From Pycnococcus provasolii (lineage: Eukaryota; Chlorophyta; Pseudoscourfieldiophyceae; Pseudoscourfieldiales; Pycnococcaceae), in assembly GCA_938743325.2 (NCBI GenBank), contig OW568861.1, forward strand, positions 992,001 through 1,056,000: a stretch of 64,000 nucleotides of DNA, read 5' to 3'. The position numbers and the translations under genes were made by a program. Position 1 is the stretch's first letter. Every line of letters begins with the position of its first letter. The notes below the pieces were generated by a model that saw nothing but the letters and a program-made list of their open reading frames with translations, had not been told where the DNA came from and did not search any database. Below are positions 47,835 to 57,773 of this stretch, in pieces.

Positions 47835-50480
47835 CTAGCCGATTTGGCTTCCACCGATGCCGCTCGCAGTGAAATCCGCATCAGGCGTGGCGAGCGATAT
47901 GACGACGCGATCGAGCACATTCGCATAACGCAGGTCATTGTTTTCTAAGCGCGTGTACGAATCAGACACGGGCGTTCCCGTATCGACGCCGACGTCGAAC
48001 GTCTCGCTGAGGCTAAACGTCGATGGCATCGTGCGCCCAACCTCGCCTGTTCCAACCACCTTGGATCCATCCTGCTCGGTGGTGACGACGATTTGTACCG
48101 TGCCCGTCTTGTCGGGAGGACCTGTTTCCGCGAAATCGCCAGGCGTGTAGACGACTGTCACATTGCCGACGAATGACGCAGGAAGCGGGCTGTCGCCTGC
48201 AATCTTGTAGCGTTCTTCGTTGTAGGCGTTGTATTCGTACACAGGAGTGTTGTCTCGCAAGAAAAAGGTCCATCCTCCGTAGAGACCTCCGCACGCCACA
48301 AGCACACCACTCACGGGCTCGCCGTTTGGTGACGCGGTCAAGTTCAAGACAGCGGTGACGTTGTGCAGCTTGTTCTTCACAACCGGCGAGTATGCCTCCG
48401 CAATTCGAATGGCTCCAGGCGTATAATACGTGGACTCGGCCCTCGCCGGTGCGTAAATGCTCCATGCACCTGCAACGCGAGCAGCGAGATCGTCGTAGAG
48501 GGGGTACACGTTGTACTTCCAGGCGTCTTTATCCCACTCGTCGACCAGCTTGTCTCGCAAGTCAGGAAATTCCGCAGCAATGTTTCGAGACTCGCTAAAG
48601 TCCTCGGTGATGTTGTAGAGCTCCCACACGTCTTCCTCGAATGGATATGTACCTGCGATCTGCCACGGCATGCGATTTGCATGAAGCGTCACTGCCTTCA
48701 AAGCGACGCCATCTTCCATCAAGTACATGGCGCGGTTGCCGAATTGTTCGTAGTATTGACGAGTGTGCTGATCCGTGGCATTCGGGTCGTTGAACGTGTA
48801 CTCGAGACTCGTGCCTTCGAATGGCTGTTGCTTCACACCGTCGATGTACTCGAAAGGCTCAAGATTCAAGGCGTCCATGATTGTCGTTCCAATATCGATG
48901 ATGTGCCCGTATTGCTGACGAATGCCGTTTCCACGGTTCTTGATGCCCCTCGGCCAGTGAACGATGAGCGGGTCCGCCTGGCCGCCGCGATGAACAGTCT
49001 GTTTGAAATACTTGAATGGTGTGTTGCCAGCCATTGCCCACCCTGCATGGAAGTGATTGTTCGTAGCTTCACTACCCCATTCGTCGAAACGCTTCATATT
49101 TTCGCTCATCGGCGTCAAGCTGCGACCATTTAACACGGCCATTTCGTTGTGAGTTCCTGCCAATCCGCCCTCTCCAGACGATCCATTGTCCGACGTGATC
49201 ATTATGAGAGTGTTCTCGAGCTTGTTCGTGCGCTCGAGTGTGTCGACGATCCGACCAATTTGCTCATCTAGGTGGTGGAGCTGACCAGCGAACGCTTCCA
49301 TCTGGCGTGCAAACATCCTCCTATCCTCCGGCGTTTGAGACTCCCAAGATGGAATCTCTCCGATGCGGTCGGTCAGAACTGTGTTGGGCGGAATGATGCC
49401 GCGCTCTTTCTGTCGTGCAAAAATCTTCTCCCTTGCCGCATCCCACCCATCGTCGAAGACGCCTCGATACATTTCAATGTACTCTGGAGGTGCGTGGTGC
49501 GGCGCGTGCATGCCTCCCGGCGCCCAGTACACGAAGAACGGGCGGTCGGGATTGATCGACACATGACCCGTAATCTGCTCAATTGCCTTGTCTGCGAGAT
49601 CCTCAGATAGGTGGTAGTTCGGCTTATTCAGGAACGGCTCGATTGGCGTGTGTCCATCCCACATGACTGGGCTGAAATTGTTTGCGTCGCCAGCCATGAA
49701 GCAGTACATGTGGTCGAAACCATCAGAGGTTGGCCAGTACGTGAATGGACCCTGCTGGTGCACCTGAAAAAGAGGCACATGGTCAAATTTCCCAATCGCG
49801 TACGTCGTCCAGCCTAGCGCCTGGAGTGTCTTGGTCACTTCCTGAGCTGAGTACGGGACGCGTCCGTTGTACCCTGGGAAGCCCATCGCAGTCCCCGCAT
49901 GGGAACCGAGCGAGAGGCTGTGGTGATTACGAGACGCCAAGATCGCAGCTCTTGAGGGGCTACAGAGCGCCGTGGTGTGAAAGTTGTTGTAGATGAGTCC
50001 GGAGTCTGCAATTGACTGCATGCGCGAAGTGTTCGTCACCCCGCCGTACGGCTGCAAATGTGCAAATCCCACGTCATCGAGTACGATGAGAAGGACATTC
50101 GTTTCATTGCCCGTGAACACAGGTGCGTCAGGCCAATCTTCTTCGCTATCCTCAAATTTGGGCGCGATTTTCCCACGAAACTCTGAGACACCCCCCTGCT
50201 GATATTTGCTTGTGCACACATCGACGTCGTCGTCTTGTTCAGAAGAGCCGCCGGACAGCCCGGACTCTTCAGCAAATGGTGCCGGCGAGACACCATCAAT
50301 GTCAACGTCTTCCACCTCTTCTACCATCATGGTGGAGGTCGACGACGACGTTTGCGCATTTACCAGCCGCATGGACGACGAAGCGAACATCATCAGCACG
50401 ATCAGAATCACGAACATCATCGTGTGCCAGGCGTGCCAGCGACAACGAGAGAGAACTGATGAAGGGGACTCCGCCGCCAT
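47835..50480 (-). CDS. Arylsulfatase-family sulfatase (formylglycine type), secreted
   Basis: 881 residues. An N-terminal hydrophobic segment (MMFVILIVLMMFASSSMRLVNA) is a signal peptide or anchor. The metal-site opening TNVLLIVLDDVGFAHLQPYGG and the CxPSR signature LCSPSRAAILASRNHHS are intact; Cys173 would become formylglycine. YAIGKFDHVP, MHAPHHAPPEYIEMYRGVFDDGWD and ITSDNGSSGEGG supply further active-site residues. The closest look is the bacterial-type S1 arylsulfatases with the RNHHS segment. A C-terminal region of about 200 residues is beta-rich. It should release sulfate from extracellular sulfate esters, either for nutrition or for remodelling its own wall. Confidence 0.92.
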   Translation of the reverse strand: MAAESPSSVLSRCRWHAWHTMMFVILIVLMMFASSSMRLVNAQTSSSTSTMMVEEVEDVDIDGVSPAPFAEESGLSGGSSEQDDDVDVCTSKYQQGGVSEFRGKIAPKFEDSEEDWPDAPVFTGNETNVLLIVLDDVGFAHLQPYGGVTNTSRMQSIADSGLIYNNFHTTALCSPSRAAILASRNHHSLSLGSHAGTAMGFPGYNGRVPYSAQEVTKTLQALGWTTYAIGKFDHVPLFQVHQQGPFTYWPTSDGFDHMYCFMAGDANNFSPVMWDGHTPIEPFLNKPNYHLSEDLADKAIEQITGHVSINPDRPFFVYWAPGGMHAPHHAPPEYIEMYRGVFDDGWDAAREKIFARQKERGIIPPNTVLTDRIGEIPSWESQTPEDRRMFARQMEAFAGQLHHLDEQIGRIVDTLERTNKLENTLIMITSDNGSSGEGGLAGTHNEMAVLNGRSLTPMSENMKRFDEWGSEATNNHFHAGWAMAGNTPFKYFKQTVHRGGQADPLIVHWPRGIKNRGNGIRQQYGHIIDIGTTIMDALNLEPFEYIDGVKQQPFEGTSLEYTFNDPNATDQHTRQYYEQFGNRAMYLMEDGVALKAVTLHANRMPWQIAGTYPFEEDVWELYNITEDFSESRNIAAEFPDLRDKLVDEWDKDAWKYNVYPLYDDLAARVAGAWSIYAPARAESTYYTPGAIRIAEAYSPVVKNKLHNVTAVLNLTASPNGEPVSGVLVACGGLYGGWTFFLRDNTPVYEYNAYNEERYKIAGDSPLPASFVGNVTVVYTPGDFAETGPPDKTGTVQIVVTTEQDGSKVVGTGEVGRTMPSTFSLSETFDVGVDTGTPVSDSYTRLENNDLRYANVLDRVVISLATPDADFTASGIGGSQIG

Positions 50481-50852
50481 TGTGTTGTCTTTTGGTAGGG
50501 TATTTTACGAGGTACGCAACGGGGAAATTAAAAGAGTAGTCCTCCATAGGATCATTTTATGGGATCGATCGAAATGTGGGAAGCTGTTTTGTAACCCCGA
50601 GTGGTACGTAGTAGTTGGTATGATACCCACCCAGCTGTCGGGATCCCAGTTTGGGGGGTCGTCATGAAATGGGAATGAAGCCTTAATAGTTCTCTATGTA
50701 GTATGTAAGTATGTACATACAGACGTGCTGGTGTGCTGGTGAATATGGGAAAGACCCTGTGTGTGATTGCATGGGACGACGAAGTATTAGTTTACTAAAA
50801 GTATTATACAACCCAGTTTACAGAGTGAGCAATCAACCAATCAATCACACAT
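50481..50852. other. Intergenic, sulfatase promoter and 3' region of next gene
   Basis: 372 bp with AT-rich character and GTATGTAAGTATGTACATAC near 50701. No supported gene or clear promoter element. Confidence 0.45.
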
Positions 50853-51395
50853 TTAGAGCGCGCCGCCCTCACCTTCCCCCTTCAGGTGGTTGCCGACGAG
50901 CACTGTGGCGCGGTCTGTGACGCGATCAAGCCGGAATGTGCGGCTTCCCTTGGCGAGAAGACGCGCGCACTCGTCTGGCGGCTTCACACGAACCTTGATT
51001 GTTGTCAACACGCCTTGACTTCTGCACTCTCGTAGCACCCACAACCTTCTGTTGTTGAGTGAAGCGTACTTCTGCGCCACCACGTCGTTCTGCTTGTGTT
51101 TTTCCTTCTTCTGTTTTCTCTTCGACCCTCTCCGCTTCTCGCCGTCGTCCCCATCGTCGTCGTCGTCATTTTCGCCAGACTTGGCTCTTGAAGCTGTGTA
51201 CTCGGCGGGGAGCGGTATCACGGCGATTGCGGGTAGTTGCTCTGGAGCAAGCTTTTTGCTGAGAATATCCGCGAGCGTTGAGGTGAGCGTGCGCGGCGGC
51301 GTGGTTCCGCTGAAGACGGAGTTTATTTTGCCGTACGAAAAGAGCACGTCGAGCGGGTCGACTTCCAACATGGACTCGGCGCCACCGCCGGGCAT
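50853..51395 (-). CDS. Small ParB/sulfiredoxin-like fold protein
   Basis: 180 residues from the first ATG. The start DPLDVLFSYGKINSVFSG, then TLADILSKKLAPEQLPAIAVIPL, and after an acidic/Lys-rich insert the block YASLNNRRLWVLRECRSQG, form the pattern of ParB/sulfiredoxin-like eukaryotic proteins (substrate-strand, helix, then a SLNNRRL/ALDNRRL-type motif). No catalytic Cys of true sulfiredoxin is seen in the expected FSGC-type motif: FSGT is found instead. The insert (about 73-108) is Asp-rich then Lys-rich and may act as a nuclear signal. The biochemical role of this group is unknown. Divergent from the next gene, 150 bp between starts. Confidence 0.6.
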   Translation of the reverse strand: MPGGGAESMLEVDPLDVLFSYGKINSVFSGTTPPRTLTSTLADILSKKLAPEQLPAIAVIPLPAEYTASRAKSGENDDDDDGDDGEKRRGSKRKQKKEKHKQNDVVAQKYASLNNRRLWVLRECRSQGVLTTIKVRVKPPDECARLLAKGSRTFRLDRVTDRATVLVGNHLKGEGEGGAL

Positions 51396-51430
51396 GGCTG
51401 GGGGCAAACGGAGGGAGTGGGAAGGTGCCA

Positions 51431-51457
51431 ACCTAAACTTTAACCTTAAGTTTAGGT
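51431..51457. promoter_or_regulatory. Palindrome with 10-bp perfect arms in divergent promoter
   Basis: Arms ACCTAAACTT (51431-51440) and AAGTTTAGGT (51448-51457) flank a 7-nt spacer in the 149-bp region between two divergent start codons. It could bind a dimeric transcription factor serving both genes. Confidence 0.5.
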
Positions 51458-51544
51458 ATGGTGAGGGGTGAGTTAGGGGTTGGGAATCGGGGTTCAGACT
51501 GGAAGAGGTGGACGTCCTCCTTGGTCCCGCATAACCTTACCTCC

Positions 51545-51558
51545 ATGTCGTCGTCGTC

Positions 51559-51594
<36 letters not shown>

Positions 51595-52591
51595 CCGACT
51601 CCGCCATGACCGTGACTTAAACAACGACAACTCCTTGGCGGGCTCGTCAAGGCCGTTCGCGGACTTCTCTCTGCCGCCATCCTCGAGGCCGGCGTCGTCA
51701 ACCAAGCCAGCGGCTGGCACCAGGCAAACGTCGGCGTCGAAACCAACGCTCAAGGCCAAGGCACGACCACAGTCACCGGCACAGGCGTCACAACCACACT
51801 CACAGTCGCCCTCGTCCGATGATCCACGCATGCTGATGTTAGCGCGATGTCGACAACTACAAAGGGAACGCATTTCAGAGCTAGCTTCCCTCAAGGTGCG
51901 CGCGACTTCACTAGCGCTCTTCGAGGCGGAAAACGCACTAGTGGCGTCAACATCAGCGCCGGACGTCGAGACTGCGCGCGCCGCGTCTCAACGTGGACTG
52001 GAGCGTGTGAACGCGGCAAGGCGAGCAACGAGCGAGCAGCTTTCAAACGACGAACACGAAGAAGAAGACAACGGAAAGAAGACTGCAAATACGTCGCTCT
52101 GGACGCAACGCGTGCAGGTGATCATAGCCTCGCTCGGACGCGCCTTAACAAGCGTGGAGGCGAATGTTAGGCACTCCGCACCTGCATCAGATGCCGTGCA
52201 TCGTGCCTTGGCACTCGTGTCGTCCGCAAATACCGCGCTTGCCGAACTCGTCGCCACGGCACCTCCGCCTCCACCGAGGGCGGCGCTACGCGTCGAGCGT
52301 GCAGGTGCGGAAGCACTAGCCGCGGCGCACTTCGTCGAAGATTTCGACGACGACGACTTCGAGGAGGATAGTGCTCAGGCAAGCGCCGGTGTCAACCAAG
52401 CTGCTCGCGAGCTGGCCGAGACGCTCGCTCGTGCCATGGTTGACGGAGCGGGAACGCTGTCGCGCCGAGACATCGAGAAAGCGGCACGTAACGCTATGAA
52501 ACCTCTTGCGAGGCGCGAGCTGGTGTTGCGCAAGCAGGCTCGCGCACTTTCTGCCGACTTTGCATGCGTGCGTGCGATTCATCAACCGTGA
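51545..52591 (+). CDS. Poly-Gln protein of unknown function, helical
   Basis: 348 residues from the ATG at 51545 (MSSSSEQQQQ); an earlier ATG at 51458 in the same frame would add 29 residues but overlaps the promoter palindrome's edge. Ten Gln in a row come from a (CAG)n run (51563-51592). Up to residue 100 the chain is Ser/Pro-rich and disordered. The remainder is Ala-rich helix with probable coiled coil (RCRQLQRERISELASLKVRA, QRGLERVNAARRATSEQL), an acidic FVEDFDDDDFEEDS stretch and a basic end (AMKPLARRELVLRKQARAL). No family recognised. Nuclear or scaffold role possible, not shown. Confidence 0.6.
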
Positions 52592-52840
52592 ATGTAAGCA
52601 TAATACAAATGTACTATACTGGCGACGACATCAACGTAAACAAGTCGCAACCGGAGCCCTCACTACGCCAACGAAAGCGCCCTGATCGAGCAATACAGCC
52701 TTCAAAATCACCTGCGCCATGAACAAAAACGCGAAGTGAATGGCACCGGTGAATGGGCTGAATGGTGAAAGCGAATGATGTGAATGGACGACCGTTGGAC
52801 AAACTAATGTGCAACTTCTTTACTGAATGAGGGATCTCAG

Positions 52841-53233
52841 TTACAACTCGTCGTGGCACGGCTTTGCGCCGCCGGTATCGTCTCGACATACCGAGGGCGG
52901 CGAGAGCGTCGGAGCGTCGAGAGAAAATGCGCCCACGGTACCAGGAGTCCGTGTTCTGCCGTCCTTTAAGAGTGCCCGTGCGCCGCGTGTGAAAAGTGGG
53001 TCACGGTCGACGACGTCGTCAGCTTCCTCCTGTGCGTCGTCGCCGCCGCCGTTCGCCTTCTGCGCGCTCAAAGGTGCGGCTAAGCACGAGACTTCCACTC
53101 TTATCACCAGCGCGAGTATGGCCAAGCCTAGTGAACACAGGCCCACTAATCTTCTCCTCGGTATCCGTCTCCGCCGTCTCCACGTGTTGACTAGGGTCCT
53201 ATCCATTGCCGCGTCGCGTCGCTTGTCGAGCAT
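52841..53233 (-). CDS. Hypothetical small type II membrane protein
   Basis: 130 residues from the ATG at 53233. A strongly basic segment (WRRRRRIPRRR) leads into a hydrophobic helix (LVGLCSLGLAILALVI, about 31-47), the layout of a type II signal anchor. The rest is charged, with two Cys near the end. A plus-strand frame of 224 codons overlaps it and looks less protein-like. The family is not recognised and the call is tentative. Confidence 0.35.
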   Translation of the reverse strand: MLDKRRDAAMDRTLVNTWRRRRRIPRRRLVGLCSLGLAILALVIRVEVSCLAAPLSAQKANGGGDDAQEEADDVVDRDPLFTRGARALLKDGRTRTPGTVGAFSLDAPTLSPPSVCRDDTGGAKPCHDEL

Positions 53234-53741
53234 CGCCAAGTCCACGCGCGTCAAGTACCAGTCCGAGCAAGAAGTCCACCTTTTGTCGTCGTCACCCGCT
53301 GTCTGCGACCGTATGTCAATATCTACCTATCTATTGCGCGCGCTCGAAACGCATGGCCGCTCCAGAACTGCAGAACAGGGCGGAAGAGTTCTCTTTGAGC
53401 CTCAGAGGGTACACGCGCGATCTCACCAGGAGCCAGCAGAACGGCAGAAGGCACCGGGGAGAGTCAAAGTGAAGTCCAAGGTACAGATACAGACTCTCTA
53501 GAGGTACAGATCGGCTGCGAAACCAGCTGAACAAGTTCCAGCTTACTTCGCTTCGTGGTGAGCGTACTTCCGTTTCCGAATGGCCGACAAAATCGAGTTA
53601 AGTGAGTGCGACACAACTAATACAAGGTACAAGTTGTCAACCTTAAACGGATGCGGCCTGGGAATCCGCCTATAATAAAACTTAATAAGGCTTCGAGGGC
53701 GCGCGCAAAGGCAGTCGCAATCGCAATCGGACAAACAGAAG

Positions 53742-53782
53742 GGCCTGGTGAAAGGCTGAAAGGCCTGGGTGAAAGGCTGAAA
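53742..53782. repeat. 20/21-bp tandem duplication
   Basis: GGCCTGGTGAAAGGCTGAAA is followed at once by the same sequence with one extra G. A shorter AAAGGCTGAAAGGG string also occurs near 33906 upstream of the plastid-protein gene. Confidence 0.8.
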
Positions 53783-54325
53783 GGGCCCCCGGGGATACGC
53801 TAAAGCAATCCGTTCCCCAGGTGCCAGAGGTGGTTTGGGCCGCAGACTGGGTGCCCCCCACCTCCAGGTGTATTTCCCCTTGATTACAGGTCGGCTAGGC
53901 TCTGCTGGATTCCGACAATACAGTACGCCAATCCAGTTGCAAGTTCAAGAGTATTTAAGGCCGGCCTCCATTGCATTGGGGATACCTCGATGACCTGAAA
54001 CCTTCTTTCTTACCACTACGAGTAGTCTAAGCCACGTTCGTCGCTTTGTTTTCTTTTTTTTACCATGAGGTTGGTCGTAAAGGTACAGGTAAAGTGGACC
54101 AACCCCACGCTTCCTAACCTTACCTTTTTCTTGTTTTACAGGGCAACAATACACATCAACAACGCCGTTCGTGGTGGCCATGAATGAGCTCGCTCGCAAG
54201 AGTACTGTAACTTTAAGCTGTGAGACTGTGAGCTCATTGTGATTGTGTTTTTCATGGTGTTTTTTCTGCATGATTCAGGTGGTCAATTTAAACACAAAAG
54301 ATTTGAGTCCGAACTCCTTGGCCTT

Positions 54326-54342
54326 ATTAGGGTTAGGGTTAG
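54326..54342. repeat. Interstitial telomere-type repeat (TTAGGG)2
   Basis: Two TTAGGG units plus a partial third, 112 bp upstream of the start codon at 54454. Confidence 0.87.
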
Positions 54343-54453
54343 TGCAACAGGGTGTTGTGCTCCTCTGCGGGACCTCCTCTGCGGTCGCCTGCCCTGCGAG
54401 GAGATACTTTACGTTATTACCGGGAAGCTACGGTACTGTACCGATCGAAGGCG

Positions 54454-57400
54454 ATGGCGCGGCGAGGCCGATGCCGATGTCCAGGTGATGATGATAAGTC
54501 GTGGTGGTGCGATCTAACACGAGTAACACAGCAAACGTCGCACGGGTGGCACTCCACGCCGAGGTATGGCCGCGGCGGCCGATTAAGGCTACGACCGGCT
54601 CTGGACGTACACAGGTTCGCACGCGCACTCGCGACGTTTGCTGTGCTACTCGTGGTGGTCGTGACGACAAGACAACCAGTAGCAGCAGCTGCGGAAGGAT
54701 CGCACCACCACCACAGTGGAGTGCAAACGGCACACGCAGCTGGCTCGTCCGTGAGCCACCGCCACAACCTAACGCCGCTCGAGAAAGAAAGGCTGGAAAA
54801 TAAGCAGTCCGAAAACGACGAAGATACAACCAAGGACCCGCTCGCGCCCTTGTGGACTCTCGCACTGCCTGAACACCAGAGAAAACCCAACGCACCCAAG
54901 CCTGACCCGAAGGGTATGGCAACCGCGTTCAAGAACATTAAACGAACGCGAGCACCGCCGCCACCTCCGCCACTGCCACCGCCGAACCCGTACCCTCCAC
55001 CACAGCCGCCGCTCCCGTGGGCTCCGCCACCGCCGCCGCTTCCGCAGACGCCCGCAGCCACACAGGGTGCTGGCATCAGCGGCACGTACAGCCGCAGTGA
55101 CCTTGAGGGTGTGTACGCCCAGTACCGCGAGGCGAGGGCACAGTGCGCGTGGGGGGAACTTGACCAGGGCTCGAAGGCTGCCTACGAGGTCTGGGCCACG
55201 CCTACCGTATGGGCAGCCGGTAAACACGCCGCGCTTTTCGCGGAGTCGATTCGCGGCGAAGTGAAGGAGTACGACGAGTTTGGATTCTCCAACACCACGG
55301 ACTACATCAAGAAGCCAGAGTCGCCGTACAACCTGATCGAGGCGCGGGCGTGCCTCATCGAGGACGTCACAGCGGAACCAGATGCACGCATTAAAAATGG
55401 AAGGCCGGGCTCGTCGCTGACGCGTGTGAACCGGCCGACGTGGGGCATCACACGCGTCGGACCATTCGTCTCGACTGGAGGGGGTCAGTGGCACAAACTT
55501 TCTCACGTATTCAACGTTGGTATGCTTCGTCAGTGGACGGCGCAGGCGGCGGAGACCGCCGGGCGCATCACCGCGATATACATGAACCCGGTGAGGATCC
55601 CCAAGACGGAGGTTGGACCAGGAGGACTTACTGTTGGCGGCCATGGCTCTACTGAGGACGCCAAGTTCACGCACTACGTTGAGAATCCGCCGCTTTCCAT
55701 GCACGAGTGCAAGTTGTACGATGGCGCCGGAAGGCGAGGAGGACACCTGCTCGCGTCATGGGGCCCAGCCGCGTCGTGCGCGCAGGAAGATGGTGGCCAC
55801 GCGTGCTCGATGCGCGTGCTGCCAGACGGCGTGGGACTCGACGTGCGCGGCGACAGCGGCGGCGTGAAGCTCGAGGAGTGCTACATCATGGACATGCGGG
55901 AACCTGATGCCGAGCAGCTTGTATGGTACCTGGAGATCGCCTTCAGGGTGGAACCGATCTGGCTGCAGAAGTATACTAAGGGCAGGGCGAGCATTGGTGG
56001 TACGAACCTCGTCTTCACGAACCCGCCAAACGAAGCGACGGCACCGTATGGCGGGGTTGTCACGCCATCTGGGAGTCGCTTGAATCCCACCGGCCCGGCG
56101 GTTCGACGCCCCATCTGGCCGAGCTTGTTCCGCAATCCCGATCCCTACAGCGCTACAGAACTTGCGGATGGAAATGCCGACGGAAACGGGAAGCGGCGCA
56201 GTGGCTTCTGGCGTGATCAGAGCGTGCTCGGCAAGAGCTTAGCGCCAAGCGTGTACTGGTACTCCGCGCCACTTAAGCTTCCACCCGAGGGATCGACTCT
56301 GAGAAATTTTCACCCTCACGCATTTGACCCGCACCTCGTCGTTTCCGTCATGCTGTTTCTTGCAAAGCCCGTCGAGCTTGGACTCCCCTGGAATTCTCAT
56401 GAAGTCCTGAACGTCACCGACAGCCTTCGCTTCAACGAAACGCAGATGGAGGGTCTTAAGGATGTGGAATACTTTGGCAATCCGAATGAAGAACACATGG
56501 AGGAGAATGATATTAACAAGGCCCCAGCGCTGGTATGTTTTTGTGTTGTTTTGTTATGTTTTGGTATGGGTTGGGTTGGGGACCTGCTGGCTTGCTGTAG
56601 AAAAACAATGCTAACCCAAACTCTTAAATATCAACAAGGACGGAGAGCCTATGCTTTACGACCGCTTTCGCACTGACAGTGCGCACGAAGTGCTTGGCCT
56701 CGGCGACACTGGCGAATTTTTGCCGAAGAAAAAGAAGGAGAAGGCGGTGCTGCGAGCGATGCGTGAGACGGCGGCAGACTGGGGCGTTGCAGAGTATGTT
56801 GCGCTGGCGCCAGTTGATGGTCGAAAGGGGCAGAAGAAGGCTGCTCGGCGCCGTGGCCTGCGTGTGCACGACTGGAATGTTGAAACGAGCCGCACTCGAG
56901 AACATTCGCGCAGCCCGTCGGACGCGGGAAAGAACATCGGATGGGCACGCGACAAGATGAATCCAGGTGAAAAGAAGGAAGCACAAGCTCCTAGGGTAAG
57001 CAGTACGACGTCGACAACTACGACGACGACCACCACCATCGAACCCGGAGTGAATCCACAGGATAACTGGGATGATGTGCGGGATCACGAATACCACGAG
57101 GCAGGCAAGGTGAATTTGGACGAGACGCACTTCGATGAGTCGCGGCACAATGCCGCATACTCGTCAGCAAGAAAGAAGCTTCTTCACTGGCTGGACAGGT
57201 GGCAAAAAAGTGTATGGACGAACACGCCACCGCCGCCTCCACACGCTCCTCCTCCCACACCGCCACCGCTGGAAGGATGGGAAATGGAAACTACTGCTGC
57301 TCCTCTGCCGGTTAAGCCACCACCTTCATACATCCCTCCAAGCGATGGACCGAAGCTGCTTTGCGAGTGGTGGCCCACTTTCGAAAAGATCAAGGGAAAG

Positions 57401-57718
57401 GGTGGTGGTCGCAAGATGTACCCTCGCAGCTTCCAGGTGGCAAACAATGCGACGTGCGGCGCAGCGCGCGCTAGGAGTGGCGATCACCTGACGGTGGTTG
57501 CATTCCTACGTCCCCGTCCTCGAAAAGAACACGAGGAGGCGGCACGTGCGAGTGGGTTGCAGCCCCCGCTCTCTTCCATGATCGAGCCAGGACGGTGGGT
57601 CAACGAGATTTCCATGCACGTGCTAGTGCATCCTAACCGCGTACGAGATCCGAAGGGAAAGGTTGGAGGAGGTTATGTCGCACCTGGACTTTGTTTAACA
57701 CGCGGAGCGTGCTCGTAA
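54454..57718 (+). CDS. Large Pro-rich secretory/membrane protein of unknown family, two exons
   Basis: Exon 1 is 54454-56532, exon 2 is 56639-57718; the join is phase 0 (…KAPAL-DGEPMLYDRF…) and gives 1052 residues. A hydrophobic segment (ALATFAVLLVVVVTT) near residue 70 ending VAAAAEG serves as signal anchor or signal peptide; it is followed by a His/Ser patch and an extended Pro-rich region (about 165-200). The central domain (about 210-690) is rich in Trp, Cys and Gly with blocks WHKLSHVFNVGMLRQWT, HECKLYDGAGRRGGHLLASWG and EQLVWYLEIAFRVEPIWLQKY, perhaps a carbohydrate- or wall-related beta domain. Exon 2 has a Thr-rich stretch and a second Pro-rich run. A further donor-like GTAAGC near 56995 could mark another intron. 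No family recognised. Confidence 0.6.
54518..54654. repeat. 24-bp inverted repeat, 89-bp spacer, inside the 5' end of the gene
   Basis: Arms 54518-54541 and 54631-54654 match at 23 of 24 positions. They lie inside the first 70 codons of the Pro-rich gene, where the encoded sequence is low in protein character before the hydrophobic segment. Confidence 0.85.
56533..56638 (+). other. Intron of the Pro-rich protein gene (106 nt)
   Basis: Donor GTATGT, branch-like TGCTAACC about 25 nt before the end, acceptor CAACAAG. Joins two long open frames in phase 0. Confidence 0.75.
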
Positions 57719-57773
57719 GGTTAATTATTTTTCGATTCATTTAATTAAGTTTTGACATATGGCAAGCCGTTTA

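Larger units (their letters stand above)
53234..54453. other. 1.2-kb gene-poor region
   Basis: Apart from the short repeats listed here, nothing with protein character is seen on either strand. A 20/21-bp tandem duplication (53742-53782) and complementary GAGGTGG/CCACCTC blocks near 53830-53870 could form local hairpins. No tRNA, rRNA or spliceosomal RNA signature was recognised. Confidence 0.5.

Noticed and set aside
52827-53501. 224-codon plus-strand frame
   Set aside because: Composition is antisense-like over the small minus-strand membrane protein candidate, with no recognisable domain.
53234-54325. Possible structural RNA gene (tRNA, U-snRNA, SRP RNA)
   Set aside because: Local hairpin-forming blocks exist, but no B-box, Sm site, U6-type or SRP-type signature was found; a covariance-model search would decide.
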